Source: Candidatus Omnitrophota bacterium (GTDB lineage: Bacteria; Hinthialibacterota; Hinthialibacteria; Hinthialibacterales; Hinthialibacteraceae). From it: a DNA stretch of 64,000 nt. The notes under the pieces were generated by a model. The model saw nothing but the letters and a program-made list of their open reading frames with translations. It searched no databases and was not told the origin of the DNA. Below, piece after piece: positions 10,169 to 17,731 of this stretch. The translations under genes were made by a program, and so were the position numbers. The stretch spans positions 62,001 to 126,000 of the forward strand of contig JBFMBP010000037.1 in assembly GCA_040755155.1 (NCBI GenBank), given 5' to 3'. The stretch's first letter is position 1, and the number at the start of each line of letters is the position of its first letter.

Positions 10169-11452
10169 ATGACGAATATTTTTCAGCGTAGAGAATCCGA
10201 AGTACGCTCCTACTGCCGTTCCTTTCCCGTTGTCTTCGAGAGAGCCAAAGATTCGTTCCTCTACGACGCTGCGGGACGAGCTTATCTCGATTTTTTCTGC
10301 GGGGCGGGAACCATGAACTACGGCCATAATCCCGACGAGATGAAGAAGGCGCTGATCGAATACCTGCAAAACGACGGCGTCATTCATAGCCTGGATATGA
10401 TGACGGCGGCTAAGAAAACTTTTCTGGAACGCTTCGAATCCATCATCCTGCAGCCGCGCGGCCTGGATTTCAAAATCCAATTCGTCGCCCCCTCCGGCGC
10501 CAACGCCATCGAAGCGGCTTTGAAACTATCCCGCGCCGTGAAAAACCGCTCTAACGTCATCGCCTTCACGAATAGTTATCACGGCCTCAGCGCCGGAGCC
10601 TTATCGGTTACTAGCAATTCCTTCTACCGCCGCGAAGCCTATATCCAACGTTCCAACGCGGTCTTTATGCCCTATGACGGTTATTTCGGACCAGATATCG
10701 ATACGATCGAATATCTGCGCAAATATTTGGAAGATGAAAGCAGCGGCCTTGACCGGCCAGCGGCGGTTGTCATAGAAACGACGCAAGCCGAAGGCGGAGT
10801 ACGTTCGGCCAGCGATCGATGGCTGCAACAATTGCAATGGCTTTGCCGCGAATTCGATATGCTCATGATCGTGGATGACGTTCAGGTCGGTAATGGCCGC
10901 GCCGGAACCTTCTTCAGTTTCGAACGCGCCGGAATCCAGCCGGATATGGTTGCCATGTCCAAAGCCATCGGCGGCTGCGGCCTTCCCCTCTCGATTCTAT
11001 TGCTCAAGCCTGAATTGGATCAGTGGAAGCCGGGTGAGCATACTGGCACCTTCCGGGGAAATAACCTTGCATTTGTGGCCGCCTCGGAAGCGCTGCGTTA
11101 CTGGGAAACCAACGACTTTTCCCAAACTATCGCCCATAAATCCCAAATTATGGCGGATCGATTGAACCAAATCAAAACGAAATACCCCCAATTGGATATC
11201 CAGATTCGTGGAGTGGGTATGATCTACGGCATGGAGATTCCCAATCCCGAAATCAGCCAGGCCGCCGCCAGCGAGGCTTTCAATCAAGGCTTGATCGTGG
11301 AATTATGCGGCGTGAAGCATAACGTTATCAAATTCCTGCCGCCATTGACTATCAAGGAAAATTACTTGACGCTTGGATTGGATATTATTGATAAAAGCCT
11401 GCAATCCGTTTTGTCGAAGATATCGGTGGCCGCCATCGGCGATTTCCTATGA
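10169..11452 (+). CDS. ectB: Diaminobutyrate--2-oxoglutarate aminotransferase (class III, EctB-type)
   Basis: 427 residues, the usual EctB length. PLP-dependent enzyme that makes L-2,4-diaminobutyrate from aspartate semialdehyde with glutamate as amino donor. The N-terminus has the EctB-like EVRSYCRSFPVVF and DFFCGAGTMNYGHN; then SGANAIEAALK, the cofactor-binding Asp pair in VDDVQVGNGRAG (about 235) and the PLP lysine in MSKAIGG (Lys 265). I chose the ATG at 10169 because AAGGGA lies 8 bases upstream; an in-frame ATG at 10106 lies inside the MITE. No ectA or ectC is present, so ectoine synthesis is unlikely here. Its position directly behind the peptide synthetase suggests it supplies Dab as a building block, as in other Dab-containing peptide clusters. 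Which module would use Dab is not visible in the window. Confidence 0.88.
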   Translation: MTNIFQRRESEVRSYCRSFPVVFERAKDSFLYDAAGRAYLDFFCGAGTMNYGHNPDEMKKALIEYLQNDGVIHSLDMMTAAKKTFLERFESIILQPRGLDFKIQFVAPSGANAIEAALKLSRAVKNRSNVIAFTNSYHGLSAGALSVTSNSFYRREAYIQRSNAVFMPYDGYFGPDIDTIEYLRKYLEDESSGLDRPAAVVIETTQAEGGVRSASDRWLQQLQWLCREFDMLMIVDDVQVGNGRAGTFFSFERAGIQPDMVAMSKAIGGCGLPLSILLLKPELDQWKPGEHTGTFRGNNLAFVAASEALRYWETNDFSQTIAHKSQIMADRLNQIKTKYPQLDIQIRGVGMIYGMEIPNPEISQAAASEAFNQGLIVELCGVKHNVIKFLPPLTIKENYLTLGLDIIDKSLQSVLSKISVAAIGDFL

Positions 11453-11491
11453 ACGCGATGTTTTTAGACGGCGAAGCAACAACAGAAGTTT

Positions 11492-12439
11492 TCAAGTACG
11501 GCGTTTTTCTTCTTCGAATTGACGGCTCCAGGCGACAGACTTGGGGATGCCCTCGCTGAGAGTCGTATGCGGGTGGTAGCCGAGAAGTTTTTCCGCTTTT
11601 GAGATGTCGGCGATATAACGGGTTACTTCACCGGGTTGGGTGGGAGTGAAGGAGATTTTAGGATCGACGCCGACGGCTTTTCCGATAAACCGAGCCAGGT
11701 CTTCCAAACTACTACCATCGCCATAAGCTAGGTTAATCGTTTGATTTACGACTTCCTTGCTCAGAAGTTTTTTAATCCCCAAACAAATACCATCCACGCA
11801 ATCGTCGATATAGGTGAAATCGAGGATTTTCTCTTTGCCGTGGATGACGATGGGCAATTCCTGCGAGATGCGTTTGATAAAAAGCGGCGTCACCCGCTCC
11901 ATGCGCTCCAAATCGTTGTCGTAGCGCCCATAGACGTTACTAAAACGAAAGACGATGTAGGGCAAGCCGTAGCATTGGGAATAGGAATAGATAAACGCCT
12001 CGCCCGCGATTTTACTGGCGGAATAGGGGCTTTCGGCGACGACGAAATCGGCGCAGGATTCGTTGGTTTTTTGGCGGTGGATGTCGCCGTAAACCTCGCG
12101 CGAACTGCCGAAGATAATCGGGATTTCCGCCAGCCGGGCGCTCTCGGCGGCGTGAAAGGTCATAGTTACGTTTTCCAAGGCGCGCGAGGGTTCGCGCACT
12201 AGTTCGAAGACCTTGGCGTAAGCGGCGAGATGGACAATCAACTCGATCTGAAAGCCTTTGATGAGTTCCAACATGCGCCCAACGCAATCGCTTGTGAGGT
12301 CTACAAGACGGGTTGGAATTTTTTGCGTCCAATCGTTGGGACGAAAATCGACGCCCAACACGTTATGCCCTTCATTCAACAACCGCAATCCCAGATTAGT
12401 TCCAATCTGTCCGCTCGATCCGGTAATAAGTATATTCAA
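11492..12439 (-). CDS. NAD-dependent epimerase/dehydratase (extended SDR, GalE-like)
   Basis: 315 residues. Rossmann dinucleotide motif TGSSGQIGTNLG at 6-17 and the extended-SDR catalytic set: SSREVYG (about 115-121) and YSASK (Tyr about 139, Lys about 143). RFSNVYGRYDN (about 165) and DFTYIDDCVDG (about 208) are typical of NDP-sugar epimerases and dehydratases. Likely acts on a nucleotide sugar in the cytoplasm; the exact sugar cannot be told. It points toward the aminotransferase gene and ends 39 bases from it, so it is not co-transcribed with the NRPS. It could serve surface polysaccharide synthesis. Confidence 0.85.
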   Translation of the reverse strand: MNILITGSSGQIGTNLGLRLLNEGHNVLGVDFRPNDWTQKIPTRLVDLTSDCVGRMLELIKGFQIELIVHLAAYAKVFELVREPSRALENVTMTFHAAESARLAEIPIIFGSSREVYGDIHRQKTNESCADFVVAESPYSASKIAGEAFIYSYSQCYGLPYIVFRFSNVYGRYDNDLERMERVTPLFIKRISQELPIVIHGKEKILDFTYIDDCVDGICLGIKKLLSKEVVNQTINLAYGDGSSLEDLARFIGKAVGVDPKISFTPTQPGEVTRYIADISKAEKLLGYHPHTTLSEGIPKSVAWSRQFEEEKRRT

Positions 12440-12557
12440 TGTTTTGCAACCGATCCTATTCGTTGTCCTATCGGCTTACGCGCCGTCAAATACCGCCCTT
12501 CGGCGTAAAAAAGAATCTTGGTCGCATATAGTACGAACGTCAAGAAGCATGGAATCT

Positions 12558-12630
12558 AAAACAGCGATTAGTGGTTAGTAACCAATAGTAATTTTGGTAG
12601 GGCTCGCTTCGCTCGACCCACCCTACGATT
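12558..12630. repeat. Dispersed repeat, short GTAGGG/CCCTAC ends
   Basis: AACAGCGATTAGTGGT followed by GGTAGGGCTCG and CGACCCACCCTACGATTT. The same arrangement recurs at 46098-46232 (AACAGTGATTAGTAGT, then GTAGGATGGGTCGCG and CGCGATCCATCCTACGATTT). The rest of the 12440-12713 gap shows no gene. Confidence 0.6.
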
Positions 12631-12713
12631 TACTACGATTTACGAGGTGTTTTAGTAAAGAATTAAAAAAAACAAGCTTTATCTATTTTGTAAGAACCGC
12701 TTGGGATAGAAAT

Positions 12714-12742
12714 AAAGAAGGCCGGCGGGGCCGGCCTTCTTT
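12714..12742 (-). terminator. Rho-independent terminator of the coiled-coil gene
   Basis: Perfect 13-bp inverted repeat AAAGAAGGCCGGC with a 3-base loop. On the minus strand it is followed by TTTATTTCTATC. It lies 19 bases beyond the stop of the minus-strand gene that ends at 12762. Confidence 0.85.
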
Positions 12743-12761
12743 GAAAGGATTTTCATAGAAA

Positions 12762-14207
12762 TTACTGGGATGCTCGGTTTTCCGGGTTCATGCCGATTTC
12801 CTGGCCGGACGGCGGCGCTTTGGGCTGAGCGGACGTATCGCTAATGGATGATACCCCCGATCCTTTTTCGTCCGTCTTGAGAATGGCGATGGCGCCGGTG
12901 AGGGATTTGAGGCTTTCGTTCATGGAATCCAGCTGCTGATCCACCTGCTCGGCCATGCCGCTGAATTGCTGGAAAACCTCCTCCAGCTGTTTGACTTGAT
13001 CGGGATCGCTGGTCCCAGCGAGATAAGCGCGGGCGCGATCCCGTGCGGCCTCGAATTGGCGCGTCATCTCCGAACGGGCGCCGCTCAAGCGTTCGGCGAG
13101 GGAATCAAGGCCGGAAGCGAGAGTTTTGAATTCCTTGCTATCCTTAAGAGGAACGGCGGCGGATTTCGCGGATTCCTTCTTGATGTTCTCCAATACGGTG
13201 GAGAGATTTACCATTGATTCGTTCAACTGCTTCAAACCTTTGCAGGTCTCGTCCTTTACGCCCGCTACGTCCGATTTCAATTCGCTCTTGGTTCCTTCCA
13301 CGCCCTCGCTGGTGAGGAAGAGTGTTTTCATCATGGATTCGTTGGCGGCGCCGACAGTCTGCTTAAGGTCGGCGAATTTATCCTGAAGCGCGGCGAGAGT
13401 CTCCTTGACGCCCTGTTCCAGGACGCCGGTTTTATCGCCCAAGGCGGCTAATTGCTCCTCATTCGTTTTACGCCAACCGGGCATGAGGTTATTCAATTGA
13501 TCTAGCGAGGTTTGCGCGCTTGCGATGTTATGTTGAGAGTCTTTAACCAGATTGGCAAGAGAGGCGAGTGCGGCAAGATTGTCGGTTTGGTTTTTGTTCG
13601 ATAATTCTACTAAATCCTTAAGCGAAATGGTGGAAGTCTCGATTTTCGAGAGTATTACCGTCTGCGATTCGTTTAAATTGCCTTTGAGATTATCGATAGC
13701 GTCCGTGAATTGTTTGGAAGCGTTCTCCTGGTTTTGAGCGAGAAGCGCGGTAAGTTCGTTTTGAGAATTCTTGAAGGAGTCGCGGAGGGAAGCCGATAAG
13801 CCATCGCTGTTTTCGGCGAGAGATTGAGTTGTTTTGGCGAAATATTCGTCTTCTTTTTGGTTCAAATCCAGAATGCCTTTAGCAAGTACGGATGATTTCT
13901 CGTTCAGATTGGCAAGTACTTTTTCTTGTAAGCTAGTCAAACTGCGGTCAAGACTGCTTTTATTGTTTTCCAGGGAACTTGCGATAGGCCTGGCCTCCGC
14001 CGCGATAGCTTTTTGGGTTTCGGCGGCGAGGTTTTTCTCCATTCCATCCAAGCGGTAGTCCACATAGGCGGCCATGCCAACCCAGGAACCGACGATCGTA
14101 ACCAAACCGGCGACCACTAAACTAGCGGACGACCGGTTTTCCGGCCCTTGGGGGGATGCGATTGAAGACCCCCGAGGCGGGTGCGTAGTGTTTTGAAGGT
14201 TTGACAT
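12762..14207 (-). CDS. Membrane-anchored long coiled-coil protein, function unknown
   Basis: 481 residues. A short polar N-terminus is followed by one hydrophobic segment (about 29-50, VVAGLVTIVGSWVGMAAYV), then about 380 residues of charged, Leu/Ala/Ser/Asn-rich helical sequence with heptad character (for example LDRSLTSLQEKVLANLNEK) and almost no aromatic residues. The C-terminal 40 residues are Pro/Ser-rich and likely disordered. This suggests a protein held in the inner membrane with a long coiled-coil stalk; which side it faces is unclear. It resembles the helical parts of chemoreceptors, but no HAMP or signalling hairpin motif was found. A strong AAAGGAGA ribosome-binding site precedes the ATG, and a clean terminator follows. 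It appears to be a single-gene unit. Confidence 0.75.
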   Translation of the reverse strand: MSNLQNTTHPPRGSSIASPQGPENRSSASLVVAGLVTIVGSWVGMAAYVDYRLDGMEKNLAAETQKAIAAEARPIASSLENNKSSLDRSLTSLQEKVLANLNEKSSVLAKGILDLNQKEDEYFAKTTQSLAENSDGLSASLRDSFKNSQNELTALLAQNQENASKQFTDAIDNLKGNLNESQTVILSKIETSTISLKDLVELSNKNQTDNLAALASLANLVKDSQHNIASAQTSLDQLNNLMPGWRKTNEEQLAALGDKTGVLEQGVKETLAALQDKFADLKQTVGAANESMMKTLFLTSEGVEGTKSELKSDVAGVKDETCKGLKQLNESMVNLSTVLENIKKESAKSAAVPLKDSKEFKTLASGLDSLAERLSGARSEMTRQFEAARDRARAYLAGTSDPDQVKQLEEVFQQFSGMAEQVDQQLDSMNESLKSLTGAIAILKTDEKGSGVSSISDTSAQPKAPPSGQEIGMNPENRASQ

Positions 14208-15153
14208 CTTTGCATCTCCTTTAGATAAGAGGCGATTTATTTAAAATGTTCCGTCCGATCCCTCAACCGCCAATTCATAAAATAACGGCGTAATGGCGAT
14301 TGCCTTGGGCCAGGGACGGCGATTCGGAAACAGTTCAACGGAACGCAAAGTACAAACCAACGGTTTTCGCCGTTCGTTCCGAAAGAAAACTATTCCGCAT
14401 CGCCTGAGATGATATGGTCCTGGCGATAATTCGTCCCTGAATTATTTCTCAGGTGGAATTCTTGGCGTTGTCCGCGTTCCACGCGGATTATCCCTCAACC
14501 CAAGAATCGATCCTTGATGAGGACGCCGATGCGCCGCCGCGTCCGTCCCAATCATGAAAACGGCGCTACTGGCGCATAAGCGCTGACAAGAGGCATGATG
14601 GGGAAAGAACGCATCCCCAATAAGCAAGACTCGAATGGATGAAGCCTATCGGCCGGAAACAACAGGACCGCCGCCGAGCGATCCCTATCGCGGGAGGACT
14701 GACAACAACGCGATGCTGGGATTCGATTTGCCATCGCAATCCATAAACAGAATCTATTGGATAAACAAATCTAAAACCAGCGCCATCGCGTTGGGAGTTC
14801 TCTTCGATTCGGGATTCGCCGGCCGGCGCATCGCTATCCTTTCGCGCCGGTATCGCTCCCCCTTGGAGCCGCACCGTACGATTCCCTCAACCCCGTTTCG
14901 AACAAGAGAAAAGGCGGCATAGAAGCAAGCCGCTTTTTCGATACGATGCTCCGTCCGTTTTTCATCGTACGGAAGTATAATGACAATAGGATCGACGCCT
15001 GTCAATCAGAAATAAGAAATATTTGCAAAAACTTTGCGCACCTAAGCGGTTTTTCGTTTTCAACCGCCGCGCCGATTGACTGAAATCGCATCCGAGTGTG
15101 AAATCAGTGGATGCGCCTCATACTGTTTTACGCAACGAATGGAGGTTCGATAC
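14208..15153. other. Long intergenic region with divergent control signals
   Basis: About 950 bases between two divergent genes without a convincing reading frame. Three exact copies of TCCCTCAACC (minus-strand GGTTGAGGGA) lie at 14259-14268, 14491-14500 and 14883-14892. A hairpin with a T-run is at 14910-14938. An uncharacterised RNA or regulator sites are possible, but neither is shown. Confidence 0.4.
14910..14938 (+). terminator. Possible terminator hairpin without an obvious gene
   Basis: AAAGGCGGC and GCCGCTTTT arms (9 pairs, one G-U) with a 10-base loop, followed by TTTTTCG. Nothing convincing is encoded immediately upstream, so it may end a non-coding transcript or be chance. Confidence 0.35.
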
Positions 15154-15825
15154 ATGGGCAGCGCCATCGATTTATTGCGCAAGCGAGTCAAGAGAGAAGG
15201 CCAAGTTCCGATAAGCCTGGATATCGATTACGCTGTAATCTTCAGTTCGCTTCAGGGCAATCTGCCAATCAACAATCAGGCCAAAGGAACGATCGGCGAT
15301 ATACCCGTGGAATTGCAATTCGAACATTCCATCGTTCCCAATACAATGGGTTCTTTTCCCATTAATACGTTATTGACTGGAATGATCGGAGACGATCCCG
15401 TGCGGGCGAAAATGACTTATAAGATCGTTTTTTCGACCATTGCGGGCAATATCCCCGTCAACACCGGCATATCTTGGAAACACGAGGGTAAAGAATACTT
15501 TTTGACAATGCCTTATACGCTGGTTCCTGCGGCGGCGCGCGGCGGCGGCGCGGGGTCGGGAGGTTCGACCGGAAGGAAAGCCAAAAGAGTATTCACTCCC
15601 AAATTTTCCCGTGGAAAAATGATCCAGGTGGACGAGGTGATATCCGGCAGCGGCGGACCATCTCAGGAAGCGGGACGCCCGATTTGCAAGGGGATTTTTG
15701 GCATGATCGACGATATCGAAGTGAATCTGCAATTCGATTATACCTATTACATCAACACCAGCAGCGGCCGCAACCCCATCAATATCCGCGCCAAAGGCTA
15801 TCTGGCCCCCGCGTCGCCTCAATAA
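15154..15825 (+). CDS. GNxPIN-repeat protein, function unknown
   Basis: 223 residues. Start set at 15154 by GGAGG eight bases upstream; the frame is open further upstream but lacks a better site. The body is about four copies of a roughly 40-residue unit with alternating hydrophobic positions: SLQGNLPIN, NTMGSFPIN, TIAGNIPVN and, near the C-terminus, SSGRNPIN. Each is preceded by a strand-like stretch (IDYAVIFS, LQFEHSIV, MTYKIVFS, LQFDYTYYI) and, except for the third, followed by a Gly-containing strand (for example AKGTIGDIPVEL). A Gly-rich linker (about 130-145) separates units 3 and 4. No signal peptide or membrane segment is seen. This looks like a small beta-repeat fold, perhaps structural or scaffolding. 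I do not recognise the family. Confidence 0.75.
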   Translation: MGSAIDLLRKRVKREGQVPISLDIDYAVIFSSLQGNLPINNQAKGTIGDIPVELQFEHSIVPNTMGSFPINTLLTGMIGDDPVRAKMTYKIVFSTIAGNIPVNTGISWKHEGKEYFLTMPYTLVPAAARGGGAGSGGSTGRKAKRVFTPKFSRGKMIQVDEVISGSGGPSQEAGRPICKGIFGMIDDIEVNLQFDYTYYINTSSGRNPINIRAKGYLAPASPQ

Positions 15826-15854
15826 ATCGAATAAATTATTATCGTTTAACGCCC

Positions 15855-16205
15855 TCATGCGCGCGGCCTTCTTGCGCTGAGGGCGTCAACGTGTTCTTGG
15901 ACGATTTCCGGCGGCGTATCCATCACCAATTTGCGGAAAGACCAGATCAACAGAACTACGTCGTCTACCCGGCCAAAAAGAAGAGAAGGAAAATCTTTAA
16001 TAAGATCGAAAGGCAGAAAAAAATAGGCGATGGCGAAATAGCAAAACAATTTCAGATGAAGCGGCACTCGCGGATCGTTCAACAAACGGGAAAATAGCCG
16101 GATAAAATTTGGAAGATGATAAATAAATGTAAGAATCGCCGCCGGAGAAAAATGGCCTATCGTCTCCATGAAGCGCGAGAAAAGGAAAGGATTTCTGCTA
16201 TTCAT
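15855..16205 (-). CDS. DUF1232 (YkvA-like) small membrane protein
   Basis: 116 residues. The central block LLNDPRVPLHLKLFCYFAIAYF...PFDLIKDF...GRVDDVVLL is the DUF1232 signature (DPR, P-DLI-DF, DD). It has one or two short hydrophobic segments (about 48-64). The molecular role of this family is not known; it is usually a stand-alone membrane-associated protein. It converges with the GNxPIN gene and ends 29 bases from it. Confidence 0.8.
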   Translation of the reverse strand: MNSRNPFLFSRFMETIGHFSPAAILTFIYHLPNFIRLFSRLLNDPRVPLHLKLFCYFAIAYFFLPFDLIKDFPSLLFGRVDDVVLLIWSFRKLVMDTPPEIVQEHVDALSARRPRA

Positions 16206-16325
16206 GGTTATATCTAACCGTGAAAATCGCTGTAATCAACCCGCAATCGAAATGAGAGATGAATGATGAGCCCCCCTACCGAGGAAAGGTTCTCGGCGAT
16301 TGCAGGAAGAAAAGCCCTGCCGCCT

Positions 16326-16400
16326 CGCCGCTGAAACGGCTATTCTCGTTTACCCCTTTTAAAGGGGCATTTGAAAATAGCCCAGATTTTCAAGGCTATC
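16326..16400. repeat. Core of the triple-hairpin repeat, inverted partial copy
   Basis: On the minus strand it reads GGGCTATTTTCAAATGCCCC, then AAAAGGGGTAAACG and AATAGCCGTTTCAGCGGC. It matches the cores inside 17321-17574 and 19223-19604 in reverse orientation. It lies on the far side of the transposase remnant. Confidence 0.65.
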
Positions 16401-16449
16401 AATTATGCGCAAAAATTTTACGAAGAATGTCGGGAGGATCAAAGGCTTC

Positions 16450-17258
16450 CTAGATTAATGGTCCATAAAGAGAAGCGGCGTTAAAAATCGTCAAGACCTG
16501 AACCAATCCTCTTATTAGGATAGTAGGCCCGATGGGATCGTTTTTCCGCCCAAGCCAGCCGCCGAATTTGGCGATCAAGGCAAGTAACCGCCACCGAAGA
16601 TCGATTTCGGGATTGTGAAGGTCGTGAGAAGCCCGTTTGAGATTCTGATAGCTTTCCTCGTCGAGATATCCCCCGGAAGGCAGATTCAGATCGGCCATGA
16701 GATGATGAAGCATCATGGCGGCCGCCGTGAGCACCACGAGTAATTTCGCGGTTTTGGCGGCGTTGGAGAATCGTTGTTTTTCGACCCGGTAGCCGCTCTT
16801 AAGAAGTTTTTTAAAAATCTTCGATTTTCCAACGCAATTCATACAGGCGTCCGACATACGTCAATTGTTCCCATGTCTCGACCGGCAAGGTCGTGAACAA
16901 AACCCAACAAAACGCTTCCTTCCCTGGAGGCGGATTCGTTTCCCGAATGACAACCAGATGGACCTCGATCCCATCGCCGATCCGTCTTGGCGTTTTGATG
17001 GGAGAAATCCAGAACGCTGACATCGTGCGCCACCATCACATCGGATTGAGGAGGCAGGATGTCGCAAACCATTTGCGCCCGAATTGTTCGCAAGTCGCGA
17101 ATGGAAATCCGATCATTGTCCGCGAATCGGTAGAGGGAAATGAGATCGGGCCAGGGATGATCGCCTTGACCCGCCGCTTGGGGCCTGATCTTTACCCACA
17201 AGTCGAGGGGATTACTCAAGGGCAAAAACAACCTTGCCCTAGGCGCCCCATTAATCAA
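16450..17258 (-). pseudogene. IS4-family transposase remnant (frameshifted, 5'-truncated)
   Basis: Three overlapping minus-strand frames together give one IS4-type transposase. The first (17258 to about 16995) contains VMVAHDVSVLDFSHQNAKTD, with the DxxxLDFS of the first catalytic Asp region. The second (about 16990-16811) contains RRIGDGIEVHLVV and RLYELRWKIEDF, the YxxRWxIE block with the catalytic Glu. The third (about 16820-16450) contains LKSGYRVEKQRFSNAAKTAK and the C-terminus. Two frameshifts separate them; the second lies in an A/T homopolymer near 16805-16820. The usual N-terminal part is missing, as are recognisable insertion-sequence ends. It is not a functional element. Confidence 0.8.
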
Positions 17259-17320
17259 GGGCGGAAGGAGGTTTCATTTTTTACGTTTCCGAATCAGGAA
17301 AACACGAAAGGGCGCGAATA

Positions 17321-17574
17321 CCACGAAAATTTCGAATCGCAGATTTCACGGACGAGTCGGATTCTATGGAGTTAACATGCGTTTTTCTCCCCCAGCCTTG
17401 AAAGGCTATTATCAAATGCCCCTTGAAAGGGGCAAACGGTAATAGCCGTTTCAACGGCGGGTTCATGGAGGGGATTCCACTTTCGTGTTTTTCTTTTTCA
17501 TTTCGTGTTTTCGCGATTCAAATGACGATGATAAGATATTCTTGTAACTTCCCATTGCGCGTAACATGAGTTAT
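17321..17574. repeat. Long direct repeat, left copy (flanks the DUF4434-like gene)
   Basis: Begins CCACGAAA, contains GGATTCTATGGAGTTA and ATGCGTTTT, then three stacked hairpins (GCCTTGAAAGGC, TGCCCCTTGAAAGGGGCA, GCCGTTTCAACGGC), TTTCGTGTTTTCG and ends GCGTAACATGAGTTAT. The same order occurs at 19223-19604 in direct orientation. Confidence 0.75.
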
Positions 17575-17629
17575 AAATAATAACAAATCCTACCCGACAT
17601 AGTACGGGATTTAAATGTGGAATGTAGTG

Positions 17630-17686
17630 GGGTAAAGCAGGCGTCTCGCCTGCAACAACAAGGCAGGCGAGACGCCTGCTTTACCC
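17630..17686. repeat. Perfect palindrome with 24-bp arms, copy 1
   Basis: Arms start GGGTAAAGCAGGCGTCTCGC and are exactly complementary over 24 bp around a 9-base loop. A second copy with two arm mismatches lies at 54612-54668. It is placed just beyond the 3' end of the minus-strand DUF4434-like gene, where it could also act as a transcript-end hairpin. Confidence 0.85.
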
Positions 17687-17731
17687 GCTTGCAAAAAAAA
17701 CGATGTCGAGTAACTTAGTTCGTATTTAGTA

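Noticed and set aside
10169-11452. Ectoine biosynthesis operon
   Set aside because: Only the EctB step is present; no EctA or EctC in the neighbourhood.
14440-14520. Possible tRNA-like fold near the GGTGGAATTC stretch
   Set aside because: No acceptor/T-loop pattern could be built; only a short local hairpin.
14566-14922. Small frames on both strands in the long intergenic region
   Set aside because: Composition is not protein-like, frames overlap each other and none has a ribosome-binding site.
16800-16830. Programmed frameshift in the IS4 transposase
   Set aside because: Two separate frameshifts plus a missing N-terminus point to decay rather than regulated frameshifting.
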